Shown here: positions 11,340 to 16,320 of the stretch, in pieces
How the letters are laid out: each line of letters begins with the position of its first letter
Numbering within the stretch: the first letter of the stretch is position 1
Assembly (NCBI GenBank): GCA_038250675.1
Contig: JBBSCB010000049.1
Span: forward strand, 1 to 16,320
Origin: JAICUF01 sp038250675
Lineage (GTDB): Bacteria > Gemmatimonadota > Gemmatimonadetes > Gemmatimonadales > GWC2-71-9
Direction: 5' to 3'
Length of the DNA stretch: 16,320 nt
Notes under the pieces: generated by a model
Told to the model about the DNA's origin: nothing
The model's database searches: none
What the model saw: the letters and a program-made list of their open reading frames with translations, nothing else
Translations under genes and position numbers: made by a program

Positions 11340-11376
11340 GCGATCTCCTCGGTGCGCTGCGCCGCGGCCTCGCCGC
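11336..11376 (+). pseudogene. Kinase stub: first codons of a third tandem kinase
   Basis: The frame through CTG 11336 reads LSDLLGALRRGLA, closely like the kinase 4 N-terminus (LAEVLRRALAGRY). Its first codon CTG overlaps the kinase 4 stop as CTGA, the same geometry as the GTGA overlap of the stub at 3544. Kinase sequence stops at about 11374, before the expected GRY, and the next bases belong in another frame to a different kinase. CTG may be a decayed GTG. The piece is very short, so identity rests on sequence resemblance plus position. Confidence 0.5.
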
Positions 11377-12033
11377 ATCGACCTCCAGCGGCTGGTCGAG
11401 CGCTTCGGTCCGCTCCCGCCGGAGCGGGTGATCCCCATCCTCTGCCAGATATGTGATTCCCTCGGCGAGGCGCATGAGCGCGGCATGGTGCACCGCGACA
11501 TCAAGCCATCGAACATCCTGCTGTGCCGCCTGGGGAAGACGGTGGACTTCGTGAAGGTGCTCGACTTCGGCCTGGTGCGGCGCGAGATCCAGCCGCCGGA
11601 GAACGCCGGGGGACTGACGGCGCCGTGCGGTCCGCCGGGCACGCCGTCATACATGGCGCCGGAGATGGTGAACGGATCGGACTCGATCGACCGGCGGGCG
11701 GATCTCTACGCGCTGGGGTGCGTTGGGTACTGGCTGCTGACGGGACATACGGTCTTCGACGGGAGCACGCCGATCCGGATCATGTACCAGCACGGTTACG
11801 ATGCGCCGCTGGCGCCGTCGCTCCGGCTTGGGTCGCCGGTGCCAGTCGAGCTCGAGGCCGTCGTTCTGGCGGCGCTGGCCAAGCAGCCGGCGGAGCGCCC
11901 GCAGACGGCGGAGAGTTTCGCCGACCGGGTCTCGGCGTGCGACGTGGGGAACAGTTGGGGGATCGCGCGGGCGCAGGCATGGTGGAGCGAGAACCTGACG
12001 GCGGTACGAGCGTCACGCGGGGGAAACGAGTAA
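11377..12033 (+). pseudogene. N-terminally truncated Ser/Thr kinase of a different subfamily
   Basis: From IDLQRLVERFGPLPPERV the frame encodes the end of the hinge and the whole C-lobe: HRDIKPSN, a lengthened VKVLDFGLVRRE, GTPSYMAPEM, then helices to about residue 200 and a short tail ending GGNE. The glycine loop, ATP lysine and alpha-C helix are missing, so it cannot be an active kinase on its own. PSN instead of PEN, APE instead of SPE, and the lack of a membrane helix or sensor place it in a soluble subfamily distinct from the five full kinases. The open frame's first standard start is GTG 11428, inside the domain. The gap between the kinase 4 stop and this piece is only a kinase stub, so a deletion fused two kinase genes. 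TAA at 12031 overlaps an ATG that leads nowhere recognisable. Confidence 0.75.
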
Positions 12034-12102
12034 TGAAATATGGAACGAAGGTAACGCGACATTGCGCGGCGGTGGCGCGCGCCGGCTTCAGCGTTCTCGG
12101 GC

Positions 12103-12881
12103 AACCGGTTCCGGCGCCGCCGCCTGCTTGGCGATATCGCCCGCGTCGCCGCCCAGACGATCCGCGCTGCCGTGCGTGCGCGCACCGGCGAACGCGACCT
12201 CGCCATCGGGATCGTCGCGTGCTTCCAAACCCACGGCTCCCGCGCCAACTGGCATCCGCACCTCGACCGGGTCGTCACGGACGGCGGGTTCCGCCCCGAC
12301 GGGACGTTCGTCTCGTGGCCAGCGCATGACGCGGGCCGCTTGACCGAGGCGTTCCGGCGGGCGGTCCTGCGGCGCCTCGTGCGTTGATCGCTGTTCGGCG
12401 AGGGCCAGGCGGCAGGCCTGCTCCCGTGGCCCCACTCGGGGTTCCACGTGCATGACGCCGTCTGGGTCCCGGAGGACGACCGCGCCTTCGCCCGCCGCCT
12501 GGCGTGGTACTGCGCCCGCAATCCCGTGGCGCGGGAGCGGCGCACATACGACGCCACCATGACGCAGGTGGGCGATGGGTCGGACACGTCCGCGGGGCCG
12601 ACGGCGGGCACCGAGACGGTGGACCCGTCGAGACGGTGGACCCGTTGGCGTTTCTGGCCCGGGTCCGCATGCACATCCCCGACCAGGGCCAGGTGACCAC
12701 CCGCGACGACGGCTGGTCCGCCACCCGCCCGCGCGGCATGCGGCGACAGGCTGAGGCTGGCGACGTGGGTACGGCAGTGCCGATCGTGCCCGCGAGGCCG
12801 CTGGCGCCCGCGGAGACCCGACGCCGGTGGGCGGCGCGCGTGTGGCAGCGCTTCGAGGTCGACCCGCTGGTCTGCGCCTGA
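12103..12881 (+). pseudogene. Decayed IS91-family (Y2-type) transposase
   Basis: Reading across frames recovers the C-terminal half of an IS91/IS801-type single-strand transposase: ARTGERDLAIGIVACFQTHG, SRANWHPHLDRVVTDGGF, SGFHVHDAVWVPEDDRAFA, WYCARNPVA, GPTAGTETVDP, ARVRMHIPDQGQVTTR, RPLAPAETRRRWAA and FEVDPLVCA. In-frame TGA at 12385-12387 breaks it, and a 17-base tandem duplication at 12613-12646 shifts the frame. The usual HPHLH-type metal site reads HPHLD, and the N-terminal zinc-finger half is absent. Such enzymes move DNA by rolling-circle transfer, but this copy is dead. It lies just after the truncated kinase. Family assignment is by recalled consensus, not by search. Confidence 0.82.
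12613..12646. repeat. 17-base tandem duplication inside the transposase
   Basis: GAGACGGTGGACCCGTC at 12613-12629 is followed at once by GAGACGGTGGACCCGTT at 12630-12646. Seventeen bases is not a multiple of three, so the copy shifts the frame exactly where the transposase match moves from one frame to another. Confidence 0.85.
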
Positions 12882-12928
12882 TGCCTTCGCGCGCTCCGGC
12901 CCATCGGTCGGGGCCGCCCGGTATGCGC

Positions 12929-12964
12929 GACGGGCCCCGGCCTGGCGACGGGCCCCGGCCTGGC
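12929..12964. repeat. 18-base tandem repeat in the IS91-like trailer
   Basis: GACGGGCCCCGGCCTGGC occurs twice in a row (12929-12946, 12947-12964). A second short duplication, CCAGTGGCGGGG, follows near 12991-13018. The left element copy at 190-347 has only one such unit, so these are local slippage products in decaying sequence. Confidence 0.75.
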
Positions 12965-12969
12965 GGCGG

Positions 12970-13144
12970 GAGCACCCGGAGGGGAGCGGACCAGTGGCGG
13001 GGCGGGCCAGTGGCGGGGGAGATCGCCGTACACCCCGACGACGCGTCCGGAGCGGTCGAGCCCGCGCCCCAGACCGCTCATCGGCGCCTCGCGCGCCGCC
13101 AGAATCCGCAGTATGCTTACGGGACCGCGATTGCATTTCCTGTC
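12970..13144 (+). mobile_element. IS91-like element terminal fragment, right copy
   Basis: This is the sequence downstream of the transposase remnant and the partner of the left copy at 190-347; 13060-13133 is identical to 263-336. Homology stops at 13144, and the next tetranucleotide, 13144-13147, is CAAG, one of the target tetranucleotides described for IS91. That is suggestive only, since the left copy does not abut the same motif. The stretch 12882-12969 is GC-rich trailer with short repeats and no gene. Confidence 0.7.
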
Positions 13145-13392
13145 AAGACGATTTCGCCCGGCTCGATCTGATCGTGCCATTCGACATCATCGCGGCCAAA
13201 CAGCGTTGGCTCGACATGCTCGGCGAGGCCGATCGTTGGGTTCGTTCGCGGCCCGCGCACGAGGCAGAATGCCTCTACTACTCGAAGTCGCGCCAACGTT
13301 TCGTGGTGCCGGACGCTGGTGACGATGCCGGCGACATCGTGCCGCATTTCGGACGATCAGGAGGCGTGCTGCCGCAGCCAGTGCCGGGATAG
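13145..13392 (+). pseudogene. 3' fragment of an unidentified gene
   Basis: Directly after the element end, one + frame is open to TAG 13390-13392 and encodes about 80 residues with VPFDIIAAKQRWLDMLGEAD and HEAECLYYSKSRQRFVV. Position-wise G+C is highest at third and lowest at second codon positions, as expected for + strand coding and less so for the competing minus-strand frame. The only start inside is GTG 13174, without a good ribosome site, so this is more likely the tail of a gene cut by the element than a complete small gene. I do not recognise the family. In the + frame it has no link to the kinases beyond position. Confidence 0.45.
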
Positions 13393-13436
13393 GTCCCGTC
13401 GTCCTGCGGCTTCGCTCCTGGAACGACCGCTATCCT

Positions 13437-13442
13437 TATTAT
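13437..13442 (+). promoter_or_regulatory. Possible -10 element of kinase 5
   Basis: TATTAT lies in the only A/T-rich patch (CTATCCTTATTATCC) between the upstream stop and kinase 5, about 29 bases before the proposed start. No good -35 hexamer is found at the proper distance, so support is weak. Confidence 0.2.
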
Positions 13443-13460
13443 CCAGCGTTCCCCGATTCC

Positions 13461-13464
13461 GGAG
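13461..13464 (+). promoter_or_regulatory. Shine-Dalgarno GGAG that points to an ACG start
   Basis: GGAG is followed by a six-base spacer (CACCCT) and then ACG at 13471, in frame with kinase 5. This is standard spacing for a ribosome site, and it marks the place where the start codon should be even though the triplet is ACG and not ATG. Confidence 0.45.
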
Positions 13465-13470
13465 CACCCT

Positions 13471-16149
13471 ACGCCTGACCCGTCCGGAGTACCACCGGTC
13501 GCACTGACGACTGCACTGTCGGACCGCTACACCATCGACCGCGAGCTGGGCCAGGGCGGCATGGCCACCGTCTACCTCGCGCACGACGTCAAGCACGATC
13601 GCAAGGTGGCGATCAAGGTGCTGCGTCCCGAACTCGCCGCGGTGATCGGCGCCGAGCGGTTCGTGCGCGAGATCAAGACCATTGCCAACCTGCAGCATCC
13701 CCACATTCTCGGCCTGATCGATTCGGGCGAAGTGAACGGCACGGCGTATTACGTGATGCCGTTCGTCGATGGCGAGTCGCTGCGCGACCGATTGAAGCAC
13801 GAGAAGCAGCTGCCGATCGCCGAGGCGGTGCGGATCACGACTGAAGTGGCGGCGGCCCTCGACTACGCCCACCGGCATGGCGTCGTACATCGTGACATCA
13901 AGCCGGAGAACATCCTGCTGCAGGATGGCAGCGCGCTGGCTGCCGACTTCGGCATCGCGCTGGCGGCGAGCACGGCCGGCACGCGGATGACCGAAACCGG
14001 CATGTCGCTGGGCACGCCGCAATACATGAGTCCCGAGCAGGCGATGGGCGAGCGCGAGATCACGCCGCGGAGTGACGTGTACGCGCTGGGATGCGTGACC
14101 TATGAAATGCTGATCGGCGAGCCGCCGTTCAGCGGGTCGACGGCGCAGGCGATCGTGGCGCGAATCATCACCGAGAAGCCGCGTTCACTCACGGCACAGC
14201 GGCACACCATACCGCCGCACGTCGAGGCGGCGGTGCTCATCGCGATCGAGAAGCTGCCGGCCGATCGGTTTGCGACGGCGGGAGAATTTGCCACGGCGCT
14301 CGCCAAGCGGAGTTATACGACCACGAGCGTCGTGGCGGCGGCAGTGCAGCCGCGGCGCCGGCTGCGTGACCCGCTGTTTGTCGGGCTCGGTGTCGTCGCG
14401 CTGGCGGCGATCGCGGGACTCGTCGTCGCGAAGCGCCCGAGGCCGGTGGCCGCGCCGCTGCCGACCATTCGCTACGTCATGGCCACCACCGACAGCACTC
14501 AACCGACTGACAACTTTCCCTGGCCTGCAACGATATCGCCCGATGGCGGCACCGTCGTCTATTCGGTGTTATCGGGACCCGCCCTTGCCACGCTCTACAT
14601 GCTCCGGACCGATCAACTGGTGCCGCATGCCATACCCGGCACCCTGGGCGCCTATCAGCCATCGTTCTCGCCCGACGGCCAATGGCTGGAATTCGAGGGC
14701 GGCGGCAAGGAACGCAAGGTGCGGCTCGACGGCAGCGCTCCGGTCACGATCACCGATGCGGGCGGCGCCAATGGTGCGACCTGGACCCTGGGCAACGACA
14801 TCATCCTCGGCAATCAGGGTGCGTTTGCGGGGCTTTCCCGCGTCAACGCTGGGGGCGGCACCGCGGCGGCGTTGACCCGCGTCGACAGCGCCAAGGGCGA
14901 GCATGACCATGATTGGCCGGTGGCGCTTCCGGACGGCCGGACGGTGGCCTTCAGCATCTGGTCGGGAAGTCTCGCCACATCGCAACTCGCACTGGGATCG
15001 CTGCGCGACGGCAGTATCACGCGCCTCGGCGTTACCGGCATTCGTCCGCTGGCGATGCTCGACGGCATGCTGCTCTACGTGCAGGCCGACGGTGCCATCA
15101 TGGCGGTTCGCGTCGACCTCAACGCCAAGCGCGTGGTCGGCGCACCGATTCCGGTACACGATCCGGTGCCAGTCGTGCCCGGATTCAACGGCAATTCCGG
15201 CGTGTTCATTTCGTCCGGCGGTGCGATGGTCACTTCCGCCGGCAATGCGAACGGCAAGTTGACCTGGATCGATGCCAACGGACACGTGACGACCATCTCG
15301 CCGCAGGTGCGGACGTTTGCGTTCGCCAAGCTCGCGCCCGATGAACAACGACTGGCTGCGCTCGAATTCAATGACGCGCAACACGACATCTGGATGTATG
15401 ACCTGCGGCTCGCCACTTCGTCACGATTGACGGCCTCCGGCAAGGTCAACTCGGTGGAATGGGCCCCCGACGGGACGCACCTGATCTACGCGGCGGCCAC
15501 CGACTCCGGATCCGGGATCTGGGAGCAGCTTGCCGCCGGCGGCACGGCGCCCACGCGTCTCGCCGAACTGCCGTTTCCGGCCGTGGGGGCGACGATGTCA
15601 CCCGATGGCAGGTCGCTCCTGGCCACGGCGCTGCCGCGCGAAAACTGGGCCGCGCTGCGCATCCCGCTCGATTCGCCGTCGGTGTGGCGCCCGTACCTGC
15701 CGACGCACGGCAATCAGCACGCACCGGAGTTTTCGCCGGATGGAAAGTGGGTGGTGCTGGTGACCGATGAGTCGGGACAGGACGAGGTGTATGTGCGATC
15801 CTATCCCGATCCAACCATCAAGCTGCAGATCTCGAATGGCGGGGGTGCCCAGCCGCTCTGGTCGTTCGACGGCAACCGGGTCTACTACATGACCGGTACG
15901 ACGCTGCTCGCCGCTCGCCTGACGGCGTCGCCCGAGTTGACGCTGCTGGGCCGGGATACGGTACAGACCAACGTGACGTCGACGGTCACGCAGGGCGGCT
16001 ATTTCTCGGCCGGCTATCAGGTCACCCGCGACGGCAAGCGCATCCTCACCATACTGCCGGACAAGAACAACTTTCAGCTGGTGATCTCGCCCAACTGGAT
16101 CACCGAGTTCCGGCGCCGCGTGGCGGAGAGCGGGGGAGGCAAGCAGTAG
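13471..16149 (+). CDS. Kinase 5: transmembrane Ser/Thr protein kinase with PD40 beta-propeller sensor, start codon ACG or lost
   Basis: An 892-residue kinase if read from ACG 13471. The domain begins LSDRYTIDRELGQGGMATVYL, with K49, HRDIKPEN at 140-147, DFG at 159-161 and GTPQYMSPEQ, all intact. Membrane helix about 301-320. The rest is a propeller with repeated PDG turns (SPDGGTVVYSV, SPDGQWLEFEG, LPDGRTVAFSI, APDGTHLIYAA, SPDGKWVVLVT), ending shortly after SPNWITEF, a normal C-terminus for this type. Between the in-frame TAG at 13390 and the glycine-loop ATG at 13561 there is no ATG, GTG or TTG. ATG 13561 would delete the first beta strand and split the loop. ACG 13471 has a well-spaced GGAG; CTG 13504 is another option. 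It may be expressed from ACG, silenced by an ATG to ACG change, or misread. Close to kinase 2 in the kinase domain. Confidence 0.88.
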   Translation, partial: TPDPSGVPPVALTTALSDRYTIDRELGQGGMATVYLAHDVKHDRKVAIKVLRPELAAVIGAERFVREIKTIANLQHPHILGLIDSGEVNGTAYYVMPFVDGESLRDRLKHEKQLPIAEAVRITTEVAAALDYAHRHGVVHRDIKPENILLQDGSALAADFGIALAASTAGTRMTETGMSLGTPQYMSPEQAMGEREITPRSDVYALGCVTYEMLIGEPPFSGSTAQAIVARIITEKPRSLTAQRHTIPPHVEAAVLIAIEKLPADRFATAGEFATALAKRSYTTTSVVAAAVQPRRRLRDPLFVGLGVVALAAIAGLVVAKRPRPVAAPLPTIRYVMATTDSTQPTDNFPWPATISPDGGTVVYSVLSGPALATLYMLRTDQLVPHAIPGTLGAYQPSFSPDGQWLEFEGGGKERKVRLDGSAPVTITDAGGANGATWTLGNDIILGNQGAFAGLSRVNAGGGTAAALTRVDSAKGEHDHDWPVALPDGRTVAFSIWSGSLATSQLALGSLRDGSITRLGVTGIRPLAMLDGMLLYVQADGAIMAVRVDLNAKRVVGAPIPVHDPVPVVPGFNGNSGVFISSGGAMVTSAGNANGKLTWIDANGHVTTISPQVRTFAFAKLAPDEQRLAALEFNDAQHDIWMYDLRLATSSRLTASGKVNSVEWAPDGTHLIYAAATDSGSGIWEQLAAGGTAPTRLAELPFPAVGATMSPDGRSLLATALPRENWAALRIPLDSPSVWRPYLPTHGNQHAPEFSPDGKWVVLVTDESGQDEVYVRSYPDPTIKLQISNGGGAQPLWSFDGNRVYYMTGTTLLAARLTASPELTLLGRDTVQTNVTSTVTQGGYFSAGYQVTRDGKRILTILPDKNNFQLVISPNWITEFRRRVAESGGGKQ

Positions 16150-16320
16150 CCATGCGACTTGGCGTGCTGCTGGTCACCGTTCATCGCGGCGGTGGACCCG
16201 TAGATCGTGATCGTGTCATCGGGGCGGAAGTCGTTCGGCGGGACCTTCCTGCCGGATTCCAGCACGCTCCGGCGCTACTGCGTCCACAATCCGGCGATCC
16301 GGATCTACCGCACCGACCAG
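16150..16320. other. Downstream region without a secure gene
   Basis: A + frame from ATG 16152 is open to the window edge, with GGGGGAGG ending 12 bases upstream, but its third codon positions are not G/C rich, which argues against it. A + frame after the TAG at 16199-16201 (VIVSSGRKSFGG) and a minus-strand frame from GTG 16265 to 16074 (FRPDDTITIYGSTAAMNG) both have strong G/C third positions. The minus frame would overlap the end of kinase 5 by 76 bases. Composition does not decide between them. No terminator hairpin is seen after kinase 5. Confidence 0.25.

Noticed and set aside
12929..13018. Short GC-rich repeats as a possible CRISPR or regulatory array
   Set aside because: Only two copies of each unit, directly adjacent without spacers, in decayed sequence; simple slippage explains them.
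12275..13180. Minus-strand frames of about 300 codons across the transposase remnant
   Set aside because: Pro/Arg/Gly-rich shadows; the + strand frames match IS91-type transposase segments in the right order.
13117..13347. Minus-strand 76-codon frame across the element end
   Set aside because: Its G+C is highest at first, not third, codon positions, and it runs into the repeated element end; the + frame fits coding better.

Overview
The window is high-GC bacterial DNA with strong G/C preference at third codon positions. It is dominated by membrane-anchored Hanks-type Ser/Thr protein kinases. The kinase style (ADRYRIERELG start, one transmembrane helix, then a TolB-like/TPR or beta-propeller sensor domain), the number of kinases side by side and the IS91-like debris together suggest a member of Gemmatimonadota. 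This is inferred from family resemblance; no marker gene is present.

Layout. 1-101 holds the 3' end of an unrelated gene. 190-347 is the end of an IS91-like element, lying directly upstream of and in frame with kinase 1 (408-3365, +, TolB-like/TPR sensor). 3366-3449 contains a small IS91-like scar, and 3452-3544 (-) is a 31-codon stub of a kinase gene whose GTG overlaps the stop of kinase 2 (3541-6090, -, beta-propeller sensor). The divergent region 6091-6589 contains the remnant of a probable outer-membrane protein gene. Kinases 3 (6590-8950) and 4 (8955-11339) are tandem paralogues on + with TolB-like and TPR domains. A second stub (11336-11376) overlaps the kinase 4 stop and is joined out of frame to the C-lobe of a different kinase subfamily (11377-12033). 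A decayed IS91/Y2-type transposase follows (12103-12881), with its downstream terminal sequence (to 13144), then the 3' piece of an unidentified gene (to 13392). Kinase 5 (13471-16149, +, beta-propeller sensor) has no standard start codon. 16150-16320 has no clear gene.

How the genes work together. Five complete kinase genes keep the catalytic residues (VAxK lysine, HRDIKPEN, DFG, SPE), so each could be an active transmembrane receptor kinase. Two sensor designs are present: TolB-like plus TPR (kinases 1, 3, 4) and PD40 beta-propeller (kinases 2, 5). No phosphatase, dedicated substrate or other pathway gene is seen between them. The clusters look like a duplicating kinase array cut and rejoined by deletions and IS91-like insertions, leaving stubs, chimeras and scars at the edges.
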